DNA of 64,000 bases from WRAI01 sp031549605 (GCA_031549605.1 JAVBPM010000031.1:30223-94222); one strand, 5' to 3'; shown: positions 26,397 to 36,229, numbered from the stretch's first letter. Made by a program: numbers and translations. Notes: generated by a model from the sequence alone, not told the origin.

Positions 26397-26899
26397 GTCG
26401 TCACCCCGTCCAAGTGCGCTCGCAAGCTGGCATCCATTGGCAATGCGGCCAACACAGCGTCAACCATGTCCTGCTGGTCTGCGTCTGTGTAATAGTCGAT
26501 ATTGCGCTGCGGGGTGTAGCCGTCCGCGCCGGTGTCGCCTTTGGGACCAGTTGCGCCGGGTTCTCCTTTGCCACCCTGTGGGCCTTGCGGCCCATCCGCT
26601 CCCACTGGGCCCCGCTCGCCGCGCTCACCCTGTGGGCCGGCGGGGCCGACCTCGCCTTGTGGGCCTTGAGCGCCTTGCGGTCCGATGGGGCCGATATCGC
26701 CCTTGTCCCCTTTAGGGCCGACTGGCCCCGCTTCACCACGTTCACCCTGCGGCCCCGCGTCGCCGGTGTTGCCCTTTTCACCTTGCGGCCCCTGTGGACC
26801 GGGCGGCCCTGCAAAGCCGGTCTGGCCACTCAGGCCGCCGTCACCGGCAATGCGGCCGGTTAATGTGCCGCCCTCTATGCGGCCAATCAACTCAGTCAT
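26393..26899 (-). CDS. collagen-like phage tail protein
   Basis: A 168-residue protein with about 35 Gly-X-Y triplets between residues 25 and 135 ([16 protein letters not shown]...), flanked by a short N-terminal segment ([11 protein letters not shown]) and a C-terminal amphipathic region with a [10 protein letters not shown] motif. The triplets should form a trimeric collagen-like triple helix, a rigid stalk in the tail fibre. The gene starts 8 bp inside the upstream gene and overlaps the LRR tail gene, so the three form one fibre-building unit. Confidence 0.88.
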   Translation of the reverse strand: MTELIGRIEGGTLTGRIAGDGGLSGQTGFAGPPGPQGPQGEKGNTGDAGPQGERGEAGPVGPKGDKGDIGPIGPQGAQGPQGEVGPAGPQGERGERGPVGADGPQGPQGGKGEPGATGPKGDTGADGYTPQRNIDYYTDADQQDMVDAVLAALPMDASLRAHLDGVTT

Positions 26900-27215
26900 A
26901 GGTCACCTCGGCCCCCAGCCGAAACACGTCCGGCCCGACGATGGTATAGACGTCGCCGTTGGCTAGTGTCAGCTCGATGTCAAAGACGTAGTCGCCAAAA
27001 TCAAGGCCGCTGGTGTCGGCGGGGTCGATGACCAACAGCGCAGCGCCGTCGATAAAGTCGCGGATTTCCTTGCTTATCAGCTTTTCGCCATCCAGCGCAG
27101 ACCGGCGCACGGTAACCCGCACGACGTCGCCGGACACAAACGGCACAAACTTGCCGCTCGCGTCCATTGCCCTGATCACCCTCCGACAGGTGTCACCCCG
27201 TGTCATGGTTAGCAT
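26892..27215 (-). CDS. phage tail/fibre assembly protein
   Basis: A 107-residue beta-rich protein ([19 protein letters not shown]..., [23 protein letters not shown]). This form resembles the short N-terminal domain of BppU-type baseplate proteins. Coupled with the collagen-like gene by overlap. GGAGGGATACAG lies before the ATG. Confidence 0.6.
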   Translation of the reverse strand: MLTMTRGDTCRRVIRAMDASGKFVPFVSGDVVRVTVRRSALDGEKLISKEIRDFIDGAALLVIDPADTSGLDFGDYVFDIELTLANGDVYTIVGPDVFRLGAEVTYD

Positions 27216-27226
27216 CTGTATCCCTC

Positions 27227-30200
27227 CTACGCCTTTCCGTCTAAATAGCCGTATCTTTGCAGCCCAACACCCAGTCGTTCAAAGAAGGTGCGCTCGTCCA
27301 GCGTCCGCCCAAACGTCAGATTGTTGGTCACCTCGGGCGCCGGTACGTGCACCTCGACCTTGGGCGTCGTGATGTTGACCACGTTGGCCTTGAGCGCAAT
27401 GCTGGCCTTGTCGGCGTCAAAGACGTCGAGCACCCGTTGCCGCGCCAACTCAGCGCCCAGCTTCTCCTGCTGCCGCTCGTAGTAGGCGGCGGGACTGACC
27501 GTCGCCGCCTGGTCTTTGCGGATGTCGGCCAGTATGCTCTTAGGAATTTTGGCCACTACGCCGTCCATGATGTCGCCGGGGAATGTCGCGGCAAACGACG
27601 CACCAATCTTGTCGACCAGTGCGTCAATAGTGCCCTTGATGCGGTCTAGGATGCTCTGTTTTCCGGCGTCAAAGCCGTCCGCGATACCGTCTGCCAGCGA
27701 CTTGCCGATGCTGTTGGCCGACTTGGTGACGTCGAGCGCGGCAATTTCCTTGAGTGTCTCGGCGCGCAGGTCTTTGAGCTCCTCGGTCGCCTGTTTGTTG
27801 GCCAATCGCTGCTTTTCGGCGTACAGGTCGGCGTAGTGCGTCAGCTGCTCGTCGGTCATGCGCAGCAGTGCCGCGATTTCGTCGTTAGCTGCCGGTCCCA
27901 TCTCGCGCAGCGAATCAAGCATCCCGCCCTCAATGCCCCGCTCGGCCAGCGCGGCTATGTTGTCCGACCATATCGTCAGCATAGCCACCTGATCCTCAGC
28001 GTTGGCAATCAGCCGGTCTTCTGACGTGTACTTGGGCAGCTCGACCTCGTCAAACAGGCCGTAGCTGTTGAAAATCTGCTGCGCGCGCGCCTGATGGGCG
28101 TCGGCGTAGCGCTGCTGAATGGCGTCGACCTCGGCGGCGATTTCCAGTTTGAGGTCGCGCAGCCGCTCCTCGGCCTCGATGCGCTGCTCGGTACCGGCGG
28201 CGTACTGTTTCTGCAAGGTCGCCCACGCGCGGTACTCGTCAGCCAGCGACATTTGCTCGTACCGCTTCTTGTCGTCGATGGCTTTCTTGGCCGCCTCAAA
28301 GTCGCGCTGTGTGATTCCCTGCTTAACGCGGTAAATCTCGCGCTGCATCTCAATGTATTCTTCCGTACCGGCGGCATAGCGCTTCAAAACGCGGTTGTAG
28401 GCGGCAATTTCCTCTTCCAACGACAGCCGCCCGTAGTACTTTTCTGTCTCAATCCAGCGCATCGAGTGTTCAAACTGGGCGCGCTTGGCGTCAATGACCT
28501 TCTGCGCCGCCTCAGCCGCGCGCTCGGCAGCTGCCTCTTGCGCCTCAAGGTTGGCCTCGCGCATCTCTTTCTCCACGCGGTAAACCTCACGGTCTATCTG
28601 CTTGCGCTGCTCACTGCCAGCGACAAAAGCCTTTTGCAGCGCCTTGTACGCCTCCAGCTCGCCCGAAAGCGACAGCCGGTCAAAGTACTTCTCGTCGTCA
28701 ATCCAGCTCTCAGCGGCGTCAAGAACGCTGTCAGCCAGCTCACGCGCCGCCTTAACGGCCTCCGACTCGTTCTCTTTGATGCCAACCGCAACGCCCAACG
28801 CGATGTTTTTACCCACGATGTCGCGCATAACCTTGGAGGGTGACCGGATTTGAGCGACAGCCTTGGCGGCGCCGATGGTATCTATCATCATGTGCTTGGA
28901 CGCGGTTGCGGCAACTTTCGCATTATCGCTAATCCCCAGCATTAAGCCCAGGACAAAGTTTTTGCCCGATTCTTTCATGACCCGCGACGGGGAGCGCTCT
29001 TGCGATACAGCCTTGGCGCTACCAATCGTCTTACGCATCATGGCAGCGGCGGCAGACGATGCTAGGCCTGTATGGTCCTCAATACCCAAAGCAAGCCCCT
29101 GTGCGACGTATTTGCCAATCGTGTAGAAGTCGCGTTCTCCGGCGGTCATTTCCTGCTCAATTCTCTTTGCAAGACTGCTAGCGGCTGCCGAAGCGCGCGG
29201 GGTGTTGTCGCGTAGACCCTTAGCCACAGCCTCGGAAACGGAGCCGCCAGTATAGTGGAATGTACCGTACAACTCCTTGATCTCGTCGACTGATAGTTCC
29301 CCTAGCCCCTTTGCCGCTTTAGCCACAAGATATGCGTATCTCTCAGCGCCGCCTGCGGCTTCACGCGCCGCCGCTTCCCCCGCCTCTCGGTACACGCCGT
29401 TGAGGTTATCAAGTTCTTCATCGGTTGCCTTAACCCAAAGCGCAACCGATTGACCCATTTTTTCAACACCCTGCTCTGACAGCTCTTGGATAAGCTCCGG
29501 GTCAAGCCCCCTTTCGGCCAGTTTCCGCAGATTCTCTGCCCAATTTTGCTTATCAGCAAGGTTTTTCTTCAGGTTGTCGGCGGCATTTTCGGCTGAGATG
29601 GCCTCCTCTGTCGTAAGCCGCTTGAACGCGTTTATCACACCGTCAACATAGTCGTCGGCGGCCTTTTCACTTTCTTCGAGAGCCTTGGTGTAGTCTTCAA
29701 GAAGCATGCCGCGCTCATTAGCGGCGTCACGCATGGCGTCGGTCAGCTTGGCTTCTTCGTCTGCCCGTCGCTGGGCGATTTCGGCCTGCTCTTTTTCCGC
29801 AGCGGACATTGCAGCCGTGCTATCTTCTGTTGCGGCAGCATACTTCCCTTGCTCCTCGGTGAGTATTTTAAGACTGCCAGTCGTATGGTCCAGCTTGAAA
29901 CGCAGCGACGCTTGCTGCTCCGCATTTTCCTTTGATGCTTGCCCCAATTCAACTGCTTGGATCAGCGCCAGCCCTTCCGCCTCTGTAAGCTCTGCCATGC
30001 CCATGGCTTGTGTCTCGGCGGTGAATATCCAGTTCTTTCCGTACTTAGTCTTCAACTCAAGCGCAGTGGCATACATCTCTTGACCCTTTGTCCCTTCGAC
30101 TAAAAGGTCATTGATTCTGGCTTGTCGTTCCGCCTGGTCTGCATCAAGCTTTTGCAATTCAGTGCGCCAGCCTTTTTGTGCAGCCAACGTAGCCTCAATT

Positions 30201-32143
30201 TCAGCGGCCAATTCAAGATGCTTTGTGTAATTGGCGAGTTCTTCACTTGACTTAGACAACGTATTTGTCGTCTCGTCATATGACAGATTCAGCCCTTCAA
30301 TTTCTCCATTGAGTGCCTTTACCTTTTCTGCAATAAGGTCTTGATAGCCTCCGTGGGTCTTTTGCGCTTCAACAAGTTCGATTAACTCATTCTTCAATGC
30401 CGTAGTGCCCTCTGCTTCAGCTTTTGCGGTTGCAACCATGTCATCGCCTTGCTCTATAGACCTCTGTGTTTCCTCTCTGGCGCGCTCGGTCGCCTCGGCG
30501 ATTTCTTTCATTTCTTCTTTGTGTTTCTTCATCGCCGCCGACGGCTTGTTGAATGCGCTAGCGAGTCCCGCCATCAAGCCCGTAAGGGCGGTAACGGCTG
30601 TTATGGCCAGCATGACAGGGTTTGCGTTCAGCAATTTGACGATAGCATTAAACGCTTTTACCGCAATGCCCAGCGCGTACAGCGCTCCTGCCGCAACCAG
30701 TACGCCTTTGATAAAACCCTCAAAGAGGCTTTCGGAGCTGGCAAGTTGCTCGCCAATAGCGCTAAAAAGAGCACCAACCAACATCAGCCCGGCTTCAATG
30801 ATAATGGGTATCAACTCCACGAGAGCCGTCACAAACACCTCGATTAGCGACGACACCGCCGCAACCACCGCCGCCTTATTGTCAATCAGCCCCTGCACAA
30901 ACGATTTGAGCAGCGACACGGCCATATTGACGACCTGCGGCGCGAAGCTGGCGGCTTTTTCCACCAACTCGGCAAACAGCTTGCCCGCCTCGCTAACCAG
31001 CCCTTGCATACCGCCCGTTTCAAACGACTTTAGCAGTTTGTCAAACGCGCCGTCGGCGTACTGCACCACATTACGCAGCGGCTTTTGAAAGCCCTCGTAG
31101 ATGCCGATTCCCAGTGTCTCCATCGTGCCCGTCAGCGCCTCGACATCGCCCTTGAGGTTGTCCAACCGCTGCGCCGCCACATCGGCGGCCTTGACCTTGT
31201 CCATTGCGGCGGCCATCTTCTTGACGCCCTCGGCACCCTCTTTGAACAGCACGTTACCCGCGCGGACGGCGTCCGACCCGAAGATGGTCTCCAGCGCCAT
31301 AGCCCGCTCGGCGTCCGACAGTCCGTGCAACGACGTCTGCAGGATACCGGCGATTTCCTCCATCGACCGCAACGAGCCTTTGGCGTCGTAAAATTTGCTG
31401 GTGCCCTGCTCAGTCATCAGCCCCAGCCGCTTGAAAGTGACTGCCTGTTTCTCGGTCAGCGGCTGCAGGTTCATCAGCATGGTCTTGAGACTTGTACCGG
31501 CGTCTGAGCCCTTGAGGCCATTCTGTGCAAACAGGGCGAGACCTGTGGCTGTATCCTTGAAGGTCATGCCCATGCCGGACGCGACAGACGACACCTGCGA
31601 CAGCCCCATCTTCATCCCCATGACATCAGTCGCCGAGGCGTTGGCCGCACCGGCGAGGATGTTGGCCGCGTCGCCGACCGTCAGCGCATCGTCACGGAAG
31701 GCATTCAACGCCGTTGACGCCACCTCGGCGGCATCTGCGACACCAATCTCGCCCGCCGCCGCCAAATCCAGCGCGCCGGTCAAGCCGCCGCCCAGCACCT
31801 GCTCGGTCGTCAGACCGGCTTTGAGCAGTTCCTCTATGGCGTTGGCGCTCTCCGATGCCGAATAGACCGTGTCAGCACCCGCCTTTTTGGCCGCCGCGCC
31901 CAGCTTTACCATCTCGGCCTCGGTGGCGCCCGACACCGCCTTGATGCCGCTCATGGACGCCTCGTAGTCAGCGCCCAGCTTGACAACAGGCGCACCGATG
32001 GCCATAATGCCCGCGCTCACGGCAGCCAGCGACTTGACAGCCATACCGCTCCAGCGTTTGATTGTGCTGTCGAGACCGCCCAGCAGCCGCTTTAATTCTG
32101 CGTCGTCGAACCCGACCGCGATTTTGATTGACCCGTCTGCCAT
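27227..32143 (-). CDS. phage tail tape measure protein
   Basis: A 1638-residue protein that sets tail length and is ejected with DNA. The N-terminal 350 residues carry the TP901-type tape-measure core (GADYEASMSGIKAVSG, TVYSASESANAIEELLKAG). Hydrophobic segments lie about 400-560 (e.g. LVELIPIIIEAGLMLVGAL). Long coiled-coil regions with two related segments (about 1150-1290: KYFDRLSLSGELEAYKALQK and similar YYGRLSLEEEIAAY units) follow. By the usual rule of about 0.15 nm per residue the tail would be near 240 nm. The gene is the largest in the window and fixes the phage as a siphovirus. Confidence 0.93.
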   Translation of the reverse strand: MADGSIKIAVGFDDAELKRLLGGLDSTIKRWSGMAVKSLAAVSAGIMAIGAPVVKLGADYEASMSGIKAVSGATEAEMVKLGAAAKKAGADTVYSASESANAIEELLKAGLTTEQVLGGGLTGALDLAAAGEIGVADAAEVASTALNAFRDDALTVGDAANILAGAANASATDVMGMKMGLSQVSSVASGMGMTFKDTATGLALFAQNGLKGSDAGTSLKTMLMNLQPLTEKQAVTFKRLGLMTEQGTSKFYDAKGSLRSMEEIAGILQTSLHGLSDAERAMALETIFGSDAVRAGNVLFKEGAEGVKKMAAAMDKVKAADVAAQRLDNLKGDVEALTGTMETLGIGIYEGFQKPLRNVVQYADGAFDKLLKSFETGGMQGLVSEAGKLFAELVEKAASFAPQVVNMAVSLLKSFVQGLIDNKAAVVAAVSSLIEVFVTALVELIPIIIEAGLMLVGALFSAIGEQLASSESLFEGFIKGVLVAAGALYALGIAVKAFNAIVKLLNANPVMLAITAVTALTGLMAGLASAFNKPSAAMKKHKEEMKEIAEATERAREETQRSIEQGDDMVATAKAEAEGTTALKNELIELVEAQKTHGGYQDLIAEKVKALNGEIEGLNLSYDETTNTLSKSSEELANYTKHLELAAEIEATLAAQKGWRTELQKLDADQAERQARINDLLVEGTKGQEMYATALELKTKYGKNWIFTAETQAMGMAELTEAEGLALIQAVELGQASKENAEQQASLRFKLDHTTGSLKILTEEQGKYAAATEDSTAAMSAAEKEQAEIAQRRADEEAKLTDAMRDAANERGMLLEDYTKALEESEKAADDYVDGVINAFKRLTTEEAISAENAADNLKKNLADKQNWAENLRKLAERGLDPELIQELSEQGVEKMGQSVALWVKATDEELDNLNGVYREAGEAAAREAAGGAERYAYLVAKAAKGLGELSVDEIKELYGTFHYTGGSVSEAVAKGLRDNTPRASAAASSLAKRIEQEMTAGERDFYTIGKYVAQGLALGIEDHTGLASSAAAAMMRKTIGSAKAVSQERSPSRVMKESGKNFVLGLMLGISDNAKVAATASKHMMIDTIGAAKAVAQIRSPSKVMRDIVGKNIALGVAVGIKENESEAVKAARELADSVLDAAESWIDDEKYFDRLSLSGELEAYKALQKAFVAGSEQRKQIDREVYRVEKEMREANLEAQEAAAERAAEAAQKVIDAKRAQFEHSMRWIETEKYYGRLSLEEEIAAYNRVLKRYAAGTEEYIEMQREIYRVKQGITQRDFEAAKKAIDDKKRYEQMSLADEYRAWATLQKQYAAGTEQRIEAEERLRDLKLEIAAEVDAIQQRYADAHQARAQQIFNSYGLFDEVELPKYTSEDRLIANAEDQVAMLTIWSDNIAALAERGIEGGMLDSLREMGPAANDEIAALLRMTDEQLTHYADLYAEKQRLANKQATEELKDLRAETLKEIAALDVTKSANSIGKSLADGIADGFDAGKQSILDRIKGTIDALVDKIGASFAATFPGDIMDGVVAKIPKSILADIRKDQAATVSPAAYYERQQEKLGAELARQRVLDVFDADKASIALKANVVNITTPKVEVHVPAPEVTNNLTFGRTLDERTFFERLGVGLQRYGYLDGKA

Positions 32144-32158
32144 TATGTACCCACCACC

Positions 32159-32758
32159 TTAACTGCCAATATCGCCCCACAGCGCCTCAAACGCGTCGCG
32201 CTCGGCTTGTTCCTCGCCCGACAGTGTTTCGGGCAGTTGAGCCGCTTCTTTGGCCGCGTAGACTGCCGCATAGTTCTTCTGCCCCGTGTACTCGCTCAGG
32301 TCGAGCCCGCGCCAATGCAGTTTTTTTCGAAACGGAGTGTCCTCCGACAAATTCGAGAGTAAGATGCGAAATTTGAACCAATGCAAAAAGGAGCCGTCCA
32401 TCAGGTCGATGTCGTACTCCTTGAGAAACGATGCGTAGATTTCCTCGGCGTCGTGCTCGTAGCAAAAGGCCACGCCGCTGGCCTCGTCGCGCTGCAGGCG
32501 ACTGTCGTCGGTCGGCTTGCGCTCCAGCGAGATAAACAGCGCCAACGCCGCCATCGGGTCGTCCGGCGCGGTCTCGCCAAATAGCAGCCTGCCAACAATC
32601 TCGGGCACCTGACTGGGTATGATGACAGGGTCGCGCACAATGCGCATCACCTTGAGGATGTTGCGAAAATCAGGCGCGATTTCAAAGGTATTCCCCTCCA
32701 CCGTAACAGTAGAGGGGAACACCAAATCATTTTTACGGCTGAGCGAAAACCCGCTCAC
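32159..32758 (-). CDS. phage Gp15-family tail assembly protein
   Basis: A 199-residue protein of the Gp15 family, in the place of the second tail assembly chaperone. Recognised by the DFRNILKVMRIVRD region and MDGSFLHWFKFRILLSNLSE, both typical of the family. Starts with GTG overlapping the stop of the upstream gene (GTGA). In other phages this pair is made with or without a -1 frameshift; here they are separate genes with coupled translation. Confidence 0.82.
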   Translation of the reverse strand: MSGFSLSRKNDLVFPSTVTVEGNTFEIAPDFRNILKVMRIVRDPVIIPSQVPEIVGRLLFGETAPDDPMAALALFISLERKPTDDSRLQRDEASGVAFCYEHDAEEIYASFLKEYDIDLMDGSFLHWFKFRILLSNLSEDTPFRKKLHWRGLDLSEYTGQKNYAAVYAAKEAAQLPETLSGEEQAERDAFEALWGDIGS

Positions 32759-33114
32759 TCGAGCACCTCAGCCACGTCGGTGTTGTAGGCTTTGACGGCG
32801 GCGTCGGCGATGGCGACGGCAATGCGAATGCAGTCGGTCATACCAACCGGTACGCCGCCGGTCAGCTTCTTCAGCGCACCGTCACCCAGCACCTCGTCAA
32901 TCCAGCTCTTTGCGCCGCCGATAGCGGCCACAATGGTCGCCACGTCACCGCTGGCAGCGGCAGCCTTGAGCTCGTCGCGGAGGCTGGCCGCTTTCGCCAT
33001 GATATCCTGGTCGGACTGACGCAGCGTGAAGTTGATGCCGTTGATGTCGACCGTTTTGGCCTTGGGCATCTTGATGGTGACCGCGCCGTCCGCCTTCGTT
33101 TTCTTCTCAGCCAT
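32755..33114 (-). CDS. phage tail assembly chaperone-like protein
   Basis: A 119-residue helical protein (KMPKAKTVDINGINFTLRQS at the start), upstream neighbour of Gp15 and after the major tail protein, the usual position of the first tail chaperone. Function by context. AGGAGGCGCAAC precedes the ATG. Confidence 0.65.
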   Translation of the reverse strand: MAEKKTKADGAVTIKMPKAKTVDINGINFTLRQSDQDIMAKAASLRDELKAAAASGDVATIVAAIGGAKSWIDEVLGDGALKKLTGGVPVGMTDCIRIAVAIADAAVKAYNTDVAEVLE

Positions 33115-33124
33115 GTTGCGCCTC

Positions 33125-33625
33125 CTAAGCTACGGTCAGGTCAGCCGCCGGGGTAAAGACCGGCTTGCCGTCGGCGATGGTCGCGCCGCCCTGTTTCGGG
33201 TCGCCGCGCTGGGCCAGCGTGAAGGTCAACACGCCGGTGGCGATGTTGTAGCTCTCGACGGTGACCAGCACATCGGTCAGCGCGGCTACCTGCGCCGGTG
33301 GCGTCACGCCGTCGATGGGCTGCTGGTACACGCGCAGCGCTTTGGTGACGGCCTCGCTGCCGGTGACCTGACGGTTGTACAGGTCAAAGACAAAGTCGTA
33401 TACCGCGTCGCCGACGTAGGCGGTCAGCGGCATCGAGGTGGTGGGCTTGTAACCTTCCAGCTCCGTGGTCGCGGCGCTGTCCTCGATGAAGTCGAAGTCG
33501 GCCGTCTTGGGGTTCATGGTGTCGGTCCATTCGACCGACTTACCCACACGCGCCCAATTTTCCGTCGCCTCGCCCGGCTTGGTGTTCAGGAACAGATAGT
33601 TGAGATACTTTTTGATTTTTTCCAT
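33125..33625 (-). CDS. major tail protein
   Basis: A 166-residue tail tube subunit candidate. Start at the ATG (33625) after GGAGGAAAAATAACC; a longer frame has no ribosome site. The sequence YLNYLFLNTKPGEATENWARV and the ending TPAADLTVA are typical of small major tail proteins in Firmicutes phages. It lies between the tail terminator-like gene and the tail chaperones, as expected. Confidence 0.8.
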   Translation of the reverse strand: MEKIKKYLNYLFLNTKPGEATENWARVGKSVEWTDTMNPKTADFDFIEDSAATTELEGYKPTTSMPLTAYVGDAVYDFVFDLYNRQVTGSEAVTKALRVYQQPIDGVTPPAQVAALTDVLVTVESYNIATGVLTFTLAQRGDPKQGGATIADGKPVFTPAADLTVA

Positions 33626-33627
33626 GG

Positions 33628-34062
33628 TTATTTTTCCTCCAAATACGTAATTTGCGCGGGGAATTGAAATACCACCGCGTTGCCCTCGTCGAGCTGTCCC
33701 GCGTACTGCGGGTTGTCGGCGAGGCATTGCAGCTCGTAACAGCTGCAGTTGGGTCCGAAGTCGGGGTAGTTACCGGCGTCCTGCTGCGCGTCAATCCACG
33801 CCTGCCACTGCCGCAGCGTCATCATGCCGTCCGTGTTGACCGTGTCGGTCGTGTCGGACAGCTCGCGCCGAATGCGCAGGCAGAACAGATAGCGGCGCAG
33901 CTTGCTGCCGTCCATGTAAGGCTCGGCGCTCTCCTCCGGCATAGAGATGAGCGCAATGTCGCCGTTGGCCTCGGTCAGAAAACCGAACAGCACAGCGCCG
34001 CTCGCCTCGGCGTTCTCGGACATCCAGTCCATCAACGCCTTGTCTTTGTCAATGACAGCCAA
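33628..34062 (-). CDS. phage tail terminator-like protein
   Basis: A 144-residue protein (LMDWMSENAEASGAVLFGFL..., LFCLRIRRELSDTTDT). Position before the major tail protein and size suggest the tail completion or terminator protein. TTG start with the preceding stop overlapping (TGATTG) and GGGGTGG upstream. The family is inferred. Confidence 0.65.
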   Translation of the reverse strand: MAVIDKDKALMDWMSENAEASGAVLFGFLTEANGDIALISMPEESAEPYMDGSKLRRYLFCLRIRRELSDTTDTVNTDGMMTLRQWQAWIDAQQDAGNYPDFGPNCSCYELQCLADNPQYAGQLDEGNAVVFQFPAQITYLEEK

Positions 34063-34410
34063 TCAACCACCCCTTTTCTTGATATAGGCTTGCACGCTCT
34101 GTACGAGGTCGCCGCGACGTGCTTGCAGCATGGCTTTGTCCCAGTAGGCTGCCGTGCCTTTTGTCGTGTGCTTAAAGCTGACCCCGTGGTACTGCCGCGC
34201 CGCGTAAGGCGACACATAGGTGACAAGGCCGTGGTCGCCCTCAACGGTTACCTTTACTTTCTCGCGCAAGTGACCATCTCGCCTCGGCACATAGTCGTTC
34301 ATAAACTTTCTCGCCATCGAAGCCGTAAACATCAGCGTCGGCTTGTTCTTGACCTTGTCGTTGATAATCGTGTCAACCGGCTTATTCCACTTAAAGCTAA
34401 CCTTCGACAT
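34063..34410 (-). CDS. minor capsid / head-tail joining protein
   Basis: A 115-residue basic protein. The start is the ATG at 34410 (GCGGAGGGCACTACC upstream). The VTYVSPYAARQYHGV segment and the C-terminal RGDLVQSVQAYIKKRG are typical of the 'minor capsid protein 2' family of phage head-tail connectors. Overlaps the previous gene by 14 bp. Confidence 0.72.
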   Translation of the reverse strand: MSKVSFKWNKPVDTIINDKVKNKPTLMFTASMARKFMNDYVPRRDGHLREKVKVTVEGDHGLVTYVSPYAARQYHGVSFKHTTKGTAAYWDKAMLQARRGDLVQSVQAYIKKRGG

Positions 34411-34819
34411 GGTAGTGCCCTCCGCGCCGGTAGGCCTGTGTGTTGTCCGACACGGCGCTGATTTTGAACGCGTCGGGCTTGAGCGTCTCCAGCACCTTGG
34501 CCGCTGTGTTGTCGCCCTCGCCGGTAATGTCGAGGTCGTGCTCGCCGCGTGCCACAATGTCGCCGGGTCGCAACGTGAAGCTGCACCGCTTGGCCGCCTC
34601 GCCCGCGCTATCCCACGTCGCGGGGCTCAGATAGGCCGGATTGTCGGCAATCAGCACCCGCGCTGTGGTGGCCGTGCTGGCCGTCTGACCGCTGACCGTC
34701 CGCGCGACCTGGTTCTGCCACGAGCAGCCCAAAACAATATGGCGGAACCACTTGTCCTTTTTGGTGGACGGGTCCCGCCATTTATTCCAGATTGTCGTGG
34801 GTTCATAAGCACCCAGCAT
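34397..34819 (-). CDS. minor capsid protein, head-tail connector
   Basis: A 140-residue protein (GAYEPTTIWNKWRDPSTKKD, VARTVSGQTAS, FTLRPGDIVARGEHDLDI). The ATG at 34819 follows GAGGTGTTTGAC and begins 1 bp after the previous gene. The FTLRPGD and YRRGGHYHVEG ends match the first minor capsid protein of this connector set in Firmicutes phages. Confidence 0.72.
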   Translation of the reverse strand: MLGAYEPTTIWNKWRDPSTKKDKWFRHIVLGCSWQNQVARTVSGQTASTATTARVLIADNPAYLSPATWDSAGEAAKRCSFTLRPGDIVARGEHDLDITGEGDNTAAKVLETLKPDAFKISAVSDNTQAYRRGGHYHVEG

Positions 34820-34820
34820 G

Positions 34821-35174
34821 TCAAACACCTCGGTAGCGCTGTATTGGCGTGAAGTAGAGGGCGACGATACCGGCGGCTTTGGCCTGCGTGTTCTGCACGC
34901 CTTTTTCTTGACTCGGCAGCCCGTAGGTCTCGCTGTAGGAGCCGTTGGAAAAGGACAGCACCGGCTTGTTGAGCTGATGCTCATCCTTGTACAGCATGTC
35001 CATCAGCTCGCACACGCCGCGCCGGTTGGCGGCGGTTATGTCGTTGTCAGACAGCTGATCAAAGGTGTGTGCCCTTACATACTGCTCGGCCATGGCCTCG
35101 TAGCGGTCAAACTCAGCCACCGGCACCGTGCTATACCCCAAGCCGGAATACTGCCCTTGCGTCAGATACGGCAT
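34821..35174 (-). CDS. phage head-tail connector protein
   Basis: A 117-residue protein beginning MPYLTQGQYSGLGYSTV; the part EFDRYEAMAEQYVRAHT is typical of small DnaB-like head-tail adaptor proteins just behind the capsid genes. AAGGGGCGG lies before the ATG. Confidence 0.7.
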   Translation of the reverse strand: MPYLTQGQYSGLGYSTVPVAEFDRYEAMAEQYVRAHTFDQLSDNDITAANRRGVCELMDMLYKDEHQLNKPVLSFSNGSYSETYGLPSQEKGVQNTQAKAAGIVALYFTPIQRYRGV

Positions 35175-35194
35175 CGATACCGCCCCTTTCGTGC

Positions 35195-35383
35195 TTACTT
35201 GCCGGTTTTGCCGGCAGCTTTCTTGGCCGCTTCGGCAGCGGCAGCCTCCTCGGCAGCTTTCTTGGCCGCTTCGGCCTCATCGTCGACGACGGCAAAGCGG
35301 TCGGGATTAGCCTCCCACGCGCCGGTGACAATGGCGTTGTCGCTCTCCAGCGTGCAGCCGGTCATGTTGTCCTTCACCTTCAT
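35195..35383 (-). CDS. small phage protein with Ala/Lys/Glu-rich tail
   Basis: A 62-residue protein. The first 35 residues form a compact unit (KVKDNMTGCTLESDN...), followed by low-complexity Ala/Lys/Glu repeats (EAAKKAAEEAAAAEAAKK). It sits directly behind the capsid gene, where capsid decoration or head fibre-like small proteins occur. ATG at 35383 chosen for AAGGGGTGG spacing. Confidence 0.6.
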   Translation of the reverse strand: MKVKDNMTGCTLESDNAIVTGAWEANPDRFAVVDDEAEAAKKAAEEAAAAEAAKKAAGKTGK

Positions 35384-35395
35384 GTCCGCCACCCC

Positions 35396-36229
35396 TTACG
35401 CCGCGACCTTGACGATGAGGTCGGGTGTGACAGCGGCCACGCCGTAGTAGTAGAACAGCGACACGGCATAGGCCTCGGACAGCGGAATCTTCTCGGCGGT
35501 GTAGGGGCGCGGCAGCACGGGCATGGCCACGGCGCCGTCAATCATGCCGAGGATGCTGACACCGGTCGGCAGATAGACCGAGCTGTACACCTTGACGCCG
35601 TGGAAGATTTTGAACTCTTCGGCGGCGGTGTCGACGTTGGCTCTGACCGTCTTGTCCAGCGAACTGCGCAACGCGCCGTAGGTGGCGGTGTCGAGAATGA
35701 TGTTGATCATGTCGCGGTCGACGCCATCGACGTAGTCGTTCTTGGTCGTCTCAATCTGCTGAATGACCGCCTCGACCTTGTCGGCAATTTCGGTCGCCGT
35801 CGGAGTGGCGGCTGTCGCGGCAGTGGCGGCGCACTGGAAGAATGCGCGTTCCAGCTCACGACCCATGGTCTTCTCGTGGTTGGCCGAGCGCTTGGTCAAC
35901 AGGCCGTCGACGCCGTACAGCAGCGTATCCTTCTGCTCGACCTCCTCGACGATCTCGCGGTCAATGTCGATTTTGACGGTGACGGGCGACGCTTTCAGGT
36001 TGGCGCCCTTGCCGCCGCTGCGAGCCGTACCATAGGCGGCCGATTTGGCGTTGGCAAAGCGCTTGGCTTCAACCGAGCCGCTGGCGGGGTCGCCGGACAG
36101 GTCGGTGTTTTTCAACAGCGTCGAAAGCGTGCCTTTCTGCACGTTGTCGATGACCTTACCATACAGCTCGGACAGAAAGTCCTTGCCGGTGGGGTCGAGC
36201 AAAATGCTCAGTGCTTCAATTCTTGACAT
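35396..36229 (-). CDS. major capsid protein
   Basis: A 277-residue HK97-like capsid subunit candidate. It lies directly behind the scaffold gene. Features: helical N-terminus (ALSILLDPTGKDFLSELYGKV), ATPTATEIADKVEAVIQQIE spine-helix region, and the C-terminal IPLSEAYAVSLFYYYGVAAV. No protease gene is present, fitting a system with a separate scaffold protein. GGAGTAACACACT precedes the ATG. Confidence 0.85.
   Translation of the reverse strand: MSRIEALSILLDPTGKDFLSELYGKVIDNVQKGTLSTLLKNTDLSGDPASGSVEAKRFANAKSAAYGTARSGGKGANLKASPVTVKIDIDREIVEEVEQKDTLLYGVDGLLTKRSANHEKTMGRELERAFFQCAATAATAATPTATEIADKVEAVIQQIETTKNDYVDGVDRDMINIILDTATYGALRSSLDKTVRANVDTAAEEFKIFHGVKVYSSVYLPTGVSILGMIDGAVAMPVLPRPYTAEKIPLSEAYAVSLFYYYGVAAVTPDLIVKVAA

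Noticed and set aside
35069..36226. 385-codon plus-strand ORF across the capsid region
   Set aside because: Antisense shadow; the capsid gene and its neighbours are complete on the minus strand.
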